From Litomosoides sigmodontis (taxonomy: Eukaryota; Nematoda; Chromadorea; Rhabditida; Onchocercidae), in assembly GCA_963070105.1 (NCBI GenBank), contig OY718805.1:3153501-3217500 (forward strand): a DNA stretch of 64,000 nt. The letters are read 5' to 3'. Below the pieces are notes generated by a model. That model was not told the DNA's origin. It worked only from the letters and a program-made list of their open reading frames with translations, and did no database searches. Positions 46,601 through 59,511 of this stretch are shown piece after piece; position 1 is the first letter of the stretch; every line of letters starts with the position of its first letter. Made by a program: the position numbers and the translations under genes.

Positions 46601-47567
46601 TTGATAAAATTATAATGTGGGAGAAGAACTGTTTCATCTGTATTTAATCAAATAATTTTGATAAAATTATAATGTGGGAGAAGAACTGTTTCATCTGTAT
46701 TTAATCAAATAATTTTGATAAAATTATAATGTGGGAGAAGAACTGTTTCATCTGTATTTAATCAAATAATTTTGATAAAATTATAATGTGGGAGAAGAAC
46801 TGTTTCATCTGTATTTAATCAAATAATTTTGATAAAATTATAATGTGGGAGAAGAACTGTTTCATCTGTATTTAATCAAATAATTTTGATAAAATTATAA
46901 TGTGGGAGAAGAACTGTTTCATCTATATTTAATCAAATAATTTTTGATTTGTGTTTGACTTTTTAATTTTGATTTGCTTTTTTTTTATTTATAAAGGTTG
47001 ATTGCTTCAAGTAACAATTGAATGAATGATGGTAGCATATAAGGTGTTCTAAAATAAAAATTAGAAAAACAAAGGAATAAAATTTCAAAATTAAAAAGTA
47101 AAATGAAACTATTAAGCATGCTAAATAGACATTATAGTAAAGGATGGCATATTATTCGAAAAGAAGGAAAATAATTTGTTATTTTGTGTAAAAAGGCAGT
47201 TTCAAAACTGAATTATAGAATGGAAAAATTAGCAAATAAATAAACTCTCTCTCCCTCTCTCTCTCTGTCTCCCTCGCTCTCCCGCTCTCTTTCGCTCTCC
47301 GTTCTTCCTCAAATATATTCAAAAAAAAAGACGTTGAACCACAGTAACCTAAAAATACAGCATTGGTTGCTAGTACAGGCAGTTTTTCCTTACCGTATCC
47401 GTCGAAAATTCATCATTGTTGGGAAGATCGACGTTGCTGTCGTATGGTACCGTAGTTGCTAAATTTCCTCCTTCATTACTGCTAGTATTGTCTAAATTTG
47501 ATTTTACTATATTATTAGCATTCATTGTCCCATACTTTTGCACAATTTTTTCATTTCGTTTTAGCAT
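43657..47567 (-). CDS. Unrecognised 4-exon gene, weakly RUN-domain-like
   Basis: Exons on minus: 47567-47394, 44989-44919, 44746-44600, 43795-43657. In phase they give 176 aa ending in RIELEIYDL. The first exon (MLKRNEKIVQKYGTMNANN, polar, Asn/Ser-rich) has a GTAAGG donor and is preceded by a tttcag acceptor in a 5' leader. Exon 3 (ISSIDHLCAIFHRCLKKKLK) resembles the start of a RUN domain, where a helix of this form precedes a 'hGLK' turn; exon 4 contains DCWRGIVEKRNSDHSRIELE. The 71 bp second exon was accepted because it is open and converts phase 0 to phase 2; it is the weakest. Skipping it leaves exon 3 open in another frame (EHFRNQSMADQFDRSLM). Intron 1 holds a 57 bp minisatellite and a G-run; intron 3 holds a purine tract. 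Confidence 0.45.
44208..44590. repeat. Purine-rich degenerate repeat (GGGAGAGATAAA-like)
   Basis: About 380 bp of nearly pure purine on plus, with repeating blocks such as gaagataaaacgggaggtaa and gggagagataaag, spaced about 66 bp in the centre (44,280-44,440). It lies in intron 3 of the minus-strand gene. Leu/Phe-rich frames on minus are artefacts. Confidence 0.8.
46316..46340 (+). other. G-quadruplex-capable G-run
   Basis: GGGGAGGGGAGGGGGGGGGG followed by GGTGG: four or more G-runs with one-base spacers, exceptional in this AT-rich window. It lies in intron 1 of the minus-strand gene, on the strand opposite the transcript. Confidence 0.7.
46542..46940. repeat. 57 bp minisatellite, seven nearly identical units
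   Basis: Seven head-to-tail copies of a 57 bp unit starting TTTTGATAAAATTATAATGT. The only difference I see is a G-to-A change in the last copy (ctgtatt to ctatatt), so the amplification looks recent. It lies in intron 1 of the minus-strand gene 43657-47567. Confidence 0.96.
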
Positions 47568-50500
47568 TCCACAAATATTTCCGATTGCTCACAAATTAGC
47601 TGCTAACGCTTTGGCTAAATTTTCTGAAATTTTATTTAACGTAACAATCATATATTAAACCGTTAAGTTTGTAAGCATTTAAGTAGCTAATTATTATTAT
47701 CATTATTATTTTATGATAGAATTGACTTCACTTTTTCACTGTTTTGTTCTTCGAAAACAATTTATGTTAATTATCGGTGACAAAATTAGAAATGAAAAAA
47801 TGGAATCTCATTGGCTTATGGATTTCGTTTGAAATTTATGCAAAAAATACAATGAATGAATAATGTGTGACAAGCTTAAACTTTAAAACGTTTCCTATTT
47901 GCTAGAGCACAAATAATAATTACAATTTAATTATATTCATAAAATTTTTTCGAAAATCTATGCGATGAAAGCTGTTGAATGATATGAAATTGCATAGGCT
48001 CACAAATTACATTTTCGCATGTAAGTTAATTATATTATTCAAAAATAAACGAAATTCTTCATATATTTTAATTATTTTAATTCCAATACTAATAGGTGCC
48101 GTTTATGGTATATGTGAACGAGGAAGTACACTAAAGTAAAGAATGTTATGCAGCAAAAGTATGAAGCGATTTTGCGGCACTTTTGATAGCTTTTTCATTT
48201 TGTGCAATAATTTCATTTCAATTATACTCATAAAAACTATAAATATTTTCTCAAATATCTACTTATTACTTTTACTTCATCAGTGAGAGCAATTGATATG
48301 ATTAGATTATGTTTGTTTTTTCCTTTTTGTGTAACGAAATTTATTAGACCAAAGTAATGAGGTAAAATGAAAACGACCAGGTTATTGCTTGTGCTATTAG
48401 CATCAAAAATAAAGCATTTAACGAGATATGAAATTGTTAATTTGAATTTTTAACAAATATCAAAATTTCTTCAAATTTCCATTTGACTATTTGTTGATGG
48501 AAAGTTTCCCACTGGTTAAGCTAATCATTCTAATTTTTAAGTTCAAATATGCCATAGAATTGAATGAATGGTTTTAGCGCAATGAATTACATGAAGGAAA
48601 TATGATAATTATTCGGGCTAGAAAAATTTTTCATCATTTATAATTTGAAAAATTTGGAAAAAAAAATATTTATAGTAATAGTTGCTGGAATCTTTAATTT
48701 AGCTTTTTTTTTGCTAAACCATTTCAGATGCTTGTTAGTTTTTCGCATTCGTTCAATTAAATAACGTACAGCTTCTTCCTCCTTTTTTTTTCCCGATTTT
48801 CATCTGTACCCGAGAAATTTCACTTCTCATGTAATTACTATACTCTCTGTCTCTCTCTCTCTCTCCCTCTCTCCCTCTCTCTCTTTCATCGTCTCATATT
48901 AATTGGAAAAGAGTTTGACCGCACAACTTCTCATCATTGCCAGTGCTATTACTGTCGAATTTAATCACTCTCTGGCAATATTATCAAATAGTATCACTGA
49001 TAACGTAAACTTTTTAAAATTTACTTAAGTCGTTTAAGACGGTTAAAAAGTTGAGGTAGAAAATAAAACATTTAATTTTTGGAAGGAAATTTAAATTGTT
49101 ATCCTTTTTCATGTTGCGCATGAAATTTCATTTCATTTTTTTCGCTTAACTTAATTTTGAGGAAATAATGGAAAAGAAAATTAGACGTGAAAAAAGCATC
49201 CTAAAGATCTGAGAACGACGTTAGAGTTAGAGATATCGATGTAAATTTAAAAAAAAAAAAAACTCCAAATGACAAAATAAAAAAGAAATGATAAGTAAAA
49301 ACGACGGAAAAATGAAGAAACGATCAATTTCAAAATGACAAACTGTGCTTACTACTAGGTTAGTGAAAGTTAACCAGATTAAAAGTTAAATTTTATGTAA
49401 AAGTGATTCAGCATAGACATCAACGTTACGTAAAAATGATCTAGCGTAAAGTGTCAGTGTTGGGTTAATATGATCAGACGTGATGATGTCAACTTTACGC
49501 TAAAACAATCCAATCTATAAGTTAATTTTATTCGAGCAAAACGAATGGATAAAATTCACAGGGATGAATGAAGTGATCCACGAAAGCTATTTCCGTTTCA
49601 TATGGTTATTATTTTCAGTTTTTTTTTTCTTGAATAATTTAAATGGCAGAAATTACGCTTTCAAACTTTCAATTTAGTTAAGTGTTCGTCTGCTCGAACT
49701 GGCTGTAAGGGAAACTTCGAAATGAATGAATTGACTCGCAACGGCTAATACTTTTAGGCTTCAACATTTCCAATTTTAATGCACCGTTAATTCAACACGA
49801 ACGCATTAAAGATCAATGGATGAATGTTAGCTAAATGAGTTAATTTTGAGAAATTAAAAGTGAAAATCAGAAGACAAAAGAAAAGTCACCTTTTTCACTA
49901 ATTTAAAACGATAAGAAAACTTGCATTTATGTAACTTTCACATTAGCATCGAATTTTAGAAATGCTTGAAATTAAGTATAATTTCATAAATAAAAAATTA
50001 AAGAAAAAAGAAGGAAAGTTATTAGTGAATGTAATAAACAATTGGAAAAGAACGATTAATTAAAAATCATTAGAAAATGAAGTAATTAGCAAATGTACGT
50101 AAGTGTGGAAATAGAAAAATTGCGGAAAATGGAATTTGAGTTATTTTTGTTTTTAAAATAATTTCACTTCGTTTCATCCTTTTCTTTTGAATTTCAATGA
50201 ATTTGTAGTATTATTTATGGATTATTTTCACGAATAGATGCTAATGAATGCCGAGGAAAAAGTTGAAAATGATGAAATCATAGTAAATCAGTGATTCACT
50301 AATTAATAATAATAATTGTTATTAGTAATTAATAATAATAATTGCGGGATTTATTTAGCTCTCATAGAGTTTGACTGAATAAATTATCAATTAAGGTGAG
50401 AGAAGAATTCTGTTTTGAAGGGTGGATCAAAGAAATTAAGCAATGATTTTTTTTTGTTGCTTAAAGAAAGGATGAGATCAATGAAGTGATCATTCAGTTC

Positions 50501-51019
50501 AAGATTGGAATGAAGAAGATTAAGGCAGATGAAGTTAGGGAGACGGATGGATGAGTGGAGCAATTCTTCATCCACATTGTACGGTTAAATTAAATTGTAA
50601 TAGTTTGATTTTTTTTTAAAAAAATTAAACTTGCTGGTTGTTTTTTTATTTTGAAAAACTTATTTGATAAGTGAAAAATATTATTGGTTTTTTGAACTAA
50701 AATATTTGCAAATAACTTATAAAAGGTGAGGCGGAAGAAAGCATTTAATTTCAAAAACTGTAGCAAATTCGAGCAGGAAAGTGTTGATTAGTTTTTTCAA
50801 ATGCCTTATCAGTGAATAATTGTTAAAATTTTAGTAGTAAATTTCTGTCTACTAATTATTAGTAATTATTACATTATGAATTATTTTTTAGCAATTGACT
50901 CTACCGCAGTTATCAGTTATCGCTAATCAGTGTTGTTTTAATTACTCCCACAAGAATCACTAAATTTGCCTATCATATTTAGAGGGATTGAATTAAGCAT
51001 GTGAAACGATAAGTGGTGG
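47568..51019. other. 3.5 kb interval without recognised genes
   Basis: It lies between the 5' ends of a minus-strand gene and a plus-strand gene, so it should contain both promoters. A tttcag acceptor near 47,633 leads into the minus-strand gene's 5' leader. A degenerate tandem repeat of about 35 bp (units with TAAAA.TGATC and TCAACGTTACG/TCAACTTTACG) lies near 49,395-49,515, and a (CT)n tract near 48,846-48,886. A 62-codon Leu-rich frame at 50387-50575 on minus has no further support. Confidence 0.5.
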
Positions 51020-54000
51020 ATGATAACGATGATGATGACGATGACGTTGATCGATAGATTATCACTATTCCTCTTTCTATTATTATTATTGTTATTATCA
51101 GTCCTAGCCGTATCGTCATTATCTGGCAATTTTGCCCACTCATCACAGATGTTGAACAAATTGGCATTTGTTAAATTATTTGATACTGAGCGGCACTTCT
51201 TCCTTATCAGTTTATCAGAGTGCTATTTGATAGCGGAAGAGATGACGTCATCGCATGCAGGAGCATATTGCAGTGTTATTCGTGTGAGGTGAACATTTTC
51301 ACAACATTTTAGGAAAAAGGTTGATTCATTCTCTCACAAGCCCCTTCTCAAAGGAGCACTGAGCGCATTAAGCAATTAAAATGCTATTGTTGAAATGATT
51401 TGAAATTTGTTTTGAAAATTTATTCACTCGTTGCAACATTGCAAAAAAAAAAAATTCACATTTCAGTGGCTTATCAGAGCAGTCCCATTGCGCCGATTTA
51501 ACTTTACATCTCATTTTACGTGAAAATGACGTAACGAAAGTTCTAATTTTCGGTGCTAAAAGAATGTTTGGTGCGTATACTTTTGTTGCTTTTTACATTC
51601 GTTTCTTAAAGATACGCTTAAACTCGTCACTTTTATCACTGATTTCTCGTAGAGTGGAAAAAAAAATGAATACGTTAATGCATGTGAGATTAGAAATTGT
51701 GCTAAATGTTAGATGAAATTTAAAAACATTTAATATGTCGAATGAGCAAAAATTCATGCATTTCAAAAATTTACCAATAATATTGAAATTTCTTGAAATT
51801 TTTATTTTCATAATTTATTTGTGATAGATGATGAATGAATGGGTAAGTGGGTATGTTGCAGGTAATTTAATTGCACAACAACTTCGAATTCCATTGCTTC
51901 AACAAAAGCGCACTTTTCAATATACGAATGTAAACCTGGAAAGCTCATACTACTACATTGGCAGAGACCTGTTTCACAAACAAGTGGTCAGTGCAATTGT
52001 TATCTCTTATCATTCTCGTAATCACTGTTGTTCGCATTATCAATTAATTACACTCAAACTTCGTTCTCTCCTAAAAACATCTAAATGTTACAGTTACACT
52101 GATAGATTACAGTTACGCGCACACACACACACACACAGGCAGACAGACAGACAGACAGAGATATCTTATAATTAATTAATGAGTAAAATAGAAGTTAGAA
52201 TTGCATGGATAGATTTTAACTTTTTTTTTTAACATTTTATTTAGTTTAAAGTTTTGCCTGAAGTAAACAGCATTGACATGTTTTGTCATCTATTAGATCA
52301 TATTGAACCTAAAAATATCCGATAAATGACAATTCATCAATGTAAAAGCGAGGCGAAAATGTTCGATAACTGAAAATTCAGCAGGATAAGAGATGAGCGG
52401 AAATGTCCGATAACTGAAAATTCAGCAGGATAAGAGATGAGCGGAAATGTCCGATAACTGAAAATTCAGCAGGATAAGAGATGAGCGGAAATGTCCGATA
52501 ACTGAAAATTCAGCAGGATAAGAGATGAGCGGAAATGTCCGATAACTGAAAATTCAGCAGGATAAGAGATGAGCGGAAATGTCCGATAAATAAAAATTCA
52601 TCAATTTTGTCCGATAGATGAAAATTCATCAATCAACGAGCATTGAAGTTGATTGATAAGTGAGAATAAAATGAAATTATAGGTTGCAACATTGTTCGAT
52701 AACGCTGAACGCATACTTTATGTACTGCGAAATGTTACTCTGTCGGCGAATTCCTCCACCTTAGAATGTCTTAGCTTTTATGTGCAATTTATATCAAATG
52801 ATCGATTGAATTTTTACGAATTGAGTACATTTCGAAATGTCCACCCGAGTAACAGTGACCGATTGCTGTGGACCGAAGATCCATACAGTCATCGAGTGCG
52901 TTTTACCCAACTTCTAATCCCATTCTTACATACATTTTAATTTTCAGAAGCATTGAGTTCAAGTAAAATTTTCATAGGAATAAATTTTATTTTTCATTGT
53001 GAAATTTAAATGTAAATTTATTTGATTATACTGCTAAATGTGATGATGAATTGTTGAAGCTAAAAGCTAAATTTTTCCTATCGCTTTATTTTTTTTCTAA
53101 ATGATTTTTTGTAATTTTTTCATTTTTTTTAATTTCAAATTCAAATTTAACATAAATTGACATTTGTAGTTTTATTATGTGAAAAAGCAGGCTGTTGATC
53201 GTAAGTTAGTGATATATGCGATAAGCTGCGAGGAGATTATGCAAACGTTACTTGACGGTAAGCCAGGTACAGCGGTACACATGTTAGATGATGTTAATTT
53301 ACGTCGTTTAAGCGTTTCACGTGGTATTGCCATAATTCATATATTGGTTGATGGGAATACAGAACAACAAGTGATCATGTAAAATTTAGATTTCATTTGA
53401 AATTTGAAATCCACTTTTTCTTCTTTTCAATCAAGTAGCATTAACATTCATCTAGGAGACTATCTAATTTCTAATTGACAAATCATATAAGCTCTTTAAA
53501 TTGGCCAATTAAAAAAAGTATTTCACAAGAAATTTTATTTATAATTGAAATGCATTGTGTTGACAAATATTTGATGAAAATTCCCCACTGCAATTTTTCG
53601 TATTTTTCTTGCACCTTTTTTTTCTAAAAAAAAGGAAGCAAAAAAAAAGTTATGGAAAGAATTATTTTCCAGAAATCTTCATAAGTCATCACTGATGATA
53701 GCATGCAATATGATGAAATTACCGGTTCAGCCAAATCGTTCCGGAAATGCTGCTCCGTTTTTTGCTGATCAATTATGCGCTCTACAAAAAGCCAATTGTA
53801 CAGTAATGAATCAAAGCTTTATTGATAAGCACTATCAGGTTACTGTTATCGCTTCAATGATTTAACCTCACTAAATGCAAAATTCAATTACATTTAATTA
53901 ATTAATAAGTTGCAAAAATTTGCAGATTTATTGGATTCATTCATTCATTTACGGTATTATTGCAGCAATTTCCCTCTTTTTTCTGGTAATTTTTAATTTC

Positions 54001-54342
54001 ATTTTGCATAATTTTCCTCCTTTTTTTTGTTTATATTTAAATTACGAAAACAAATTTTTTTTTGCAAATAATTTTTTTTGAAAATAATGTGCAATTTTAT
54101 TCATTTTTAATTAACACAAGGAATATGCCTAAGCTATTAGTGATAATTACTAATAGCCTGAACACCTCCTTATCCGCCGCAGTACGTCCTTTTCTAATAT
54201 TTCATTATTTTAGGCTTTACTGCAACTTTTCGCATGTTTTTATGGTCGCAGAAATTATGCGACGAAATCATTCGCAAGAGAGGACTGCTTGCGAATGCAC
54301 CACTACACAACTTTATCAACCGATTTCACCTTTCAGTGCTAA
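51020..54342 (+). CDS. Unrecognised type I single-pass membrane protein, 8 exons
   Basis: Exons: 51020-51288, 51467-51570, 51862-51986, 52683-52895, 53191-53378, 53673-53838, 53926-53985, 54214-54342. Every junction keeps frame and the total is exactly 417 codons plus stop. The start (MITMMMTMTLIDRLSLFLF then a run of Leu) is a signal peptide; several Met codons could start it. The ectodomain (about 35-360) has scattered Cys and N-glycosylation sequons (NVT, NSS, NCT, NQS). Exon 7 and the start of exon 8 form one hydrophobic helix, about 361-386 (IYGIIAAISLFFL joined to ALLQLFACFY), followed by GRRNYATKS as a stop-transfer and a 30-residue cytoplasmic tail ending TFQC. I do not recognise a family in the ectodomain. 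Intron 3 carries a 44 bp minisatellite. Function unknown; a cell-surface or endomembrane role is inferred. Confidence 0.82.
52320..52640. repeat. 44 bp minisatellite with degenerate flanks
   Basis: Five identical 44 bp units (starts 52364, 52408, 52452, 52496, 52540; unit begins CGATAACTGAAAATTCAGCA) flanked by diverged units (52320-52363, and from 52584) carrying AAATTCATCA instead of AAATTCAGCAG. Each inner unit has GATAA and GATAAG words and a CTGAA-AA-TTCAG inverted repeat. It lies in intron 3 of the type I membrane protein gene. Confidence 0.95.
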
Positions 54343-57322
54343 ACTTTTGCACCAATGAAGTAATTCAGTTGACCTAAAATTAAAAAGTTATTAAATTGTT
54401 GCAATTTTGAGTTATTTGTGAGCAATTTCAATTTCTTTGTTAATAATTTTCATTTAGAATAGAAACTTTGTTTAAATTACAATTTTGATAGATATTAATT
54501 ACTGTGCATGAGTGAAATTTTTTTTTTTGAAATTTAAAACTTTCTGTTCCACTAAAAATAATTTTTAAATAATCGCTAACACTTGTATGATATAATAATC
54601 TTCTTTCTTTTCTTTTAATAACTATGTTATCTTTTCTTAATAATTAAGTTTTTTTTTTCTTTTGTATAATTCACATCCATGCGTGCATGCATCATATACA
54701 ATGTGGACATATGCAATTTTTTTTAATCGTACTTTTTAGAACGATTTTAAAAATGAGAAATAATTTGCACTATAAGCTACCGAAGTATAATACTTTTTTT
54801 TTTATAATACTTGCATAATACTAAGATTATACTTTGTATAATACTTTGCATAATACTAAGAAGTATAATACTTTATAATACTTTTTTTTAAAGTATAATA
54901 CTTTTTGTTGTTGTTGTTGTTAACATTTCACTTTCTCTCTTTCTCTCTCCTGCTCTCTTTCCCACTCTTTCTCTTTTAATAAAAGCTAATTACACCATTA
55001 AACAAAAAAACTGAAGAGCAAGCAAAAACATAATTTTTGCTATTTGATTTTTTCTTTGTGACAAATTACACTGAATGCAATCGTCTGCGCGAAATTAAAA
55101 AGTAGCATTGTTGTGCAATTACTTACTTGTAAATGGGATTACTAGAGGTTAAAGGTTAGCATAACTTTGGAGGAAATGGCAAAATGGACAGATGGAATGC
55201 TTTAAATTTCACGCAAAATTGAAATTTGTGAAAAATTCCTAGGATTTCGAAATGTAATCCCATTTGTAAGTAGAAAAAAATGCAAAAAAAATTAAAAAAA
55301 ATGAATAACTTGCAGTTTCAAAGTGCTCCGCATAAGTGGTTGCCTAATTTCTTGCTTTATTAAAACATTTATGATTATTAATTAATTATCACTTATTAAT
55401 TAATTGTCATTTCTTTCCAATTTCATCTATCTTAATGCCTGTTATATGATGAGTTGTTCTAAATTAATTTAAGCAAAATAATTTTACTGTAGTGTGAAAT
55501 TGTGAAAAAAAATGCAGTTGTTGCAAAATAATAATTAAAATTTTTTAAATTGATTTGCATAAAGTTGCATTTGCGTTTTTCGCCTTCCAAGCCTTTGAAG
55601 ATTGAATGAAATGAGAAAAATTGTGGGAGAAAGTGAGTAGTAATTCGTGATAATTGATCATGGATGAAGTGTTGACGAATTAGGAAGACGATGGCGAGAC
55701 ATCTGGCGGTTGTGCAAAATTTGTTTACTTTTAACTTTTCTCAAACATTCCATTTGAAATTGCACGTAATGTAATTTGGCAACTTTATACAACAATTAAT
55801 AAATGAATGAAAGAAATGAAATGAAATGAAAATGCAATAAATGAGCGGAAGTAATTGAAGTACTTTTTTTTTAATTTATTATTATTAAGCGTTAATTTAT
55901 TTTGTCCTTCTCAATCGAACATTTTCTCATTTTCAGCAATGTAAAATTTTTCAAATTTTATTTTTCCTGCTCCATTCAAGTAAGGAACAAAAAAGAAAAA
56001 ATGATAGCAATATCCCGTCTAATACCACAGGCATTTAGAAGAATTTAAAAAAAAAAAAAAAAAGAAAACATTGCAAAATGTCTCATGCTTTGCTTCCCAC
56101 TCAACCTTTATGCTAAATTCAAGAAAAAAAAAAGGTATGGAAATATTAGAAAAGTTAGGTTTGAAGTAGGAGCATTCCAATGCAACCAACCAATAATTAT
56201 TGCCGACAATAAATTCTCTCATTCATTCATTTTGGTCTTTTTTTTAACAAAAAAAAATTTTGCTCCATTTGTTCAACTCAAATTTTGTTATCTTTTTTTA
56301 GTGAAATTGTATTTGTCATTTTTGCTCATTTTTCGTTGATCCGATTGCATTGATTTCAAATGCATCAGTAACAGTTGATAAACACAACTTACCATCGACC
56401 GACCTCTTTCTCTCCCACTGAAAGATATGTTAACCATTGTTGAAATTTTAATTTAATTGTCATCGATATTGCTGTCTAATAAGTCGGTGATTGCATTGAC
56501 GTTTTGTTTTATTGTGATCTAAATTGAGGACACCGATAACAACGATTTAACTAACAATTCTCCTTCATTCATTTTAGGAAATCAATTTCACTCAAATTGA
56601 TCCGTCCTTTTCCCCTCACACTCTCCACCTTTTGGAGTTCTTTTTTTTTCTTTACAAAAAAAAAGCCTATAAACTTGCAAAATTCATCCGTCTTAATGTG
56701 TTATGTAATTTTATAAGTGCTATAATTCCATTATTCCATTATTGCATTCATTCCTTTTCAGTTGAAATTACACATTTGCCTTTTAGCAATTTGCAAACAC
56801 TACGATTAACTTGTGAAACTTCGCAGTGATCTTATCATATCAGCGTGATTATGCAGCATATACGTCTCATTTCACATTCATTTGTTTCCTCAAGTTGGAA
56901 ATTGAAAATTTAAATGTGAAACGAATACGCATTGCTAAATTATTTGCTACTCCTAGAAATAACTAAAAGTTAATGGAATTTTGAACAAATTACGGGAAAA
57001 TACTAATAAAATATTGCAGTATGAAAGCAATTAAAAGTGTAAAATTTATTAAATTTCAATATTTTTTAAAACTAAACGAAAATTTTTCTTATTTTCCATT
57101 ACAATATAACACTAATGCAGTAATTTTTCGTTTTTGAAAATAAATTTGTGAAAAATTTATTTTTCAAATTAAAATTCATTTAAAAATACATCGTGTATTT
57201 TTTTTGAAATTATAATTTAAGAGAAAAAAAAAGTGACAGTAGAAATTTATGAAGATATTTTTATAACTTTGTAAAGATAGCGATTAAACGTTGCAGTAAT
57301 GATGAAACTCATCCGTATCGTT

Positions 57323-57535
57323 TCATTGAAGTGTGGCAGCGACATTAGCGCATGACAAACGATAATTTAAATTGAAAGCATTTAACATTTTAATTGTTGA
57401 AACAGTTCTGCTGTGCCAAATAGTCGGATGATGCCAAACAGTTCGTTGCATGATAGCTGTAGTAGAGCTCAGTGCTAGTACCATTTCATTTTCATATTTG
57501 TCGGTGCCTTCTTTGCTTAATTTCTCCTTTGATCT
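57323..57535 (-). CDS. Weak candidate terminal exon
   Basis: From an actcgtag acceptor the minus strand is open for 70 codons (start RSKEKLSKEGTDKYENEMV, later STIKMLNAFNLNYRLSCANV) to a TGA. It has no recognised family and no upstream exon was found. The acceptor lies just after a (CA)n repeat. It may be a chance frame. Confidence 0.18.
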   Translation of the reverse strand, partial: RSKEKLSKEGTDKYENEMVLALSSTTAIMQRTVWHHPTIWHSRTVSTIKMLNAFNLNYRLSCANVAATLQ

Positions 57536-57555
57536 CTACGAGTGTGTGTATGTCT

Positions 57556-57557
<2 letters not shown>

Positions 57558-57601
<44 letters not shown>
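57558..57601. repeat. (GT)n microsatellite
   Basis: About 22 uninterrupted GT units just upstream, in minus-strand terms, of the weak exon candidate at 57323-57535. Confidence 0.95.
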
Positions 57602-57604
<3 letters not shown>

Positions 57605-59215
57605 GCTATTGTACGAAATGACAGTCAATTATGTATACCATCATTGTCTGGAAATAAAATTGGCCTAATTTTATTCTCACGCAAAACAAAGCAGAAAATG
57701 TGTATTCTCCAATTCCACAATCTCACCCTCTCATACCATCATCCTCAGCTAAACAACATTTGCTAAGCTATGTAATAAATTAAATTCAAATCATCATTTA
57801 AATCATTGATTTAAATTAATTAATTAACACTAAAGAATTAGCAGCATTGTGCAACGGAATTGCTAATTGATAGGATTGATGATCGATGATCGTTTAGTAG
57901 TTGTTGCAAAGCAGTTGCAATTTCCACTGCAATTCCACAATTTCCAATTTTCATTTCATTACATTTCCACTGCAATTTCCATTAGCACTAAATGCTAGAG
58001 GAAAACCATCGTGCACAATCATTTCATCGATCAATTTATGGATGAGTTAAATGTTGAAGTAATAAATTTAATTATTGTAGCACTCATGACAGGTACATTA
58101 ATTAGCAAATAGAGAAGAGATCGTGTCACAGGTATCAATGATGATGATCTTTGATTTTCAACGATCTCGTAATGAGTAAGTGTTACGTTCATTTGCAATT
58201 TTGTCAATGTGTCACAATTAATTATCAAATAAATGAAACATTTATTCAGCAATTACAAATATTCTATGCGTGCATGCATGCATGCACGTAAATTTCATAA
58301 ATTCATTTCTCATTTCTTTTCCTTTTAACAGTTAGATAGTTTGTTTGGTAATTGTTTGAACGAATTTCTAGTTTTTTTTTTTTTTTTTTTTTTGCTGCAA
58401 CCGCACGTCACGTTGATGGAAAAAGTTCACGAAGAGTTAGTTGATTATTTTTCACATTTTAATTTAATTATAGCAAAATACAATTAATTTAATGGATCAC
58501 TAGGTCGTTCATCACTCGATCAATTTCGAAAGGCCAATTTCAATTGTGATAATGTGGTAATGAATGATTTTGCAAAAGAGTGCGTCTATTATTGTTGCAC
58601 CGTTCCGTTCTGTTTAATCGTATTAAGTGTACGTGGTACGTGTGTACGTGTGTGTACACGTGTGTATTCCAGTTTTCACATCATCCTATAACTGTAATTA
58701 AGTGAATTATTGAATATGAAAGGGATCGAGAGGTGTGTTGTGAATTGCAAAAAGTGTGATAGGATGAAGCAACTGCTGCTTCTCGTGATGATAATAGGCT
58801 AAATGGGAAAGGTGGAAAAGCATTACGTGAGGTAAGGATGAGATAGGTTAACGTGAAAAGCTAAATGTGATAAAATTAATTTTCAAACAAACGCTATTTT
58901 ATGCCTGAATTGATATGCTCTGCATTGGAGTTAGGCTTAAGCGCTCAATGTGACTATTGCAGTAAAACAACAGCAGCAATAAGCTAAATAATTAATTTCA
59001 AATTTATTTCGTATAAATTATTTCAAATTTTCGATATTTATCAACAAATTTAGCAACATATCATTGCAAATCTTCATTTTTACCACAAACAGCAACATGC
59101 ATGTGTGCGCAATTTCCTCCTTCGGCGCAAGCAAGCATCAATTAACCAGTTTCATTTTATTATTTCATCCTTCCATAATGTATATTTCCAAAGTGTAATA
59201 TTTTATCCTGTCATC

Positions 59216-59230
59216 AGCACCACTATCATT

Positions 59231-59279
<49 letters not shown>

Positions 59280-59511
59280 CTACCACCATCATCATCACCG
59301 CCATCATCATCATCATCATCATCACTACTACCATCATTATCACCGCCATCATCATCATCACCGCCATCATCATCACCAACATCATCATCATCATCACTAC
59401 TACCATCATTATCACCGCCATCATCATCATCATCACCATCATCATCATCACCATCACCATCATCATCATCACCATCATCATCATCAACATTACTATCACT
59501 ATCATTATCAT
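59216..59511. repeat. (ATC)n trinucleotide array with nested higher-order repeats
   Basis: About 296 bp of CAT/ATC units with CAC, CGC, TAC and TAT variants. A block reading ctactaccatcattatcacc is present at about 59,325 and 59,397, spaced 72 bp, so larger units have duplicated. The minus strand is open across it as Asp-rich (121 codons) and Met-rich frames; I treat both as artefacts. Confidence 0.9.

Noticed and set aside
50387..50575. 62-codon Leu-rich minus frame
   Set aside because: No acceptor, donor or family resemblance.
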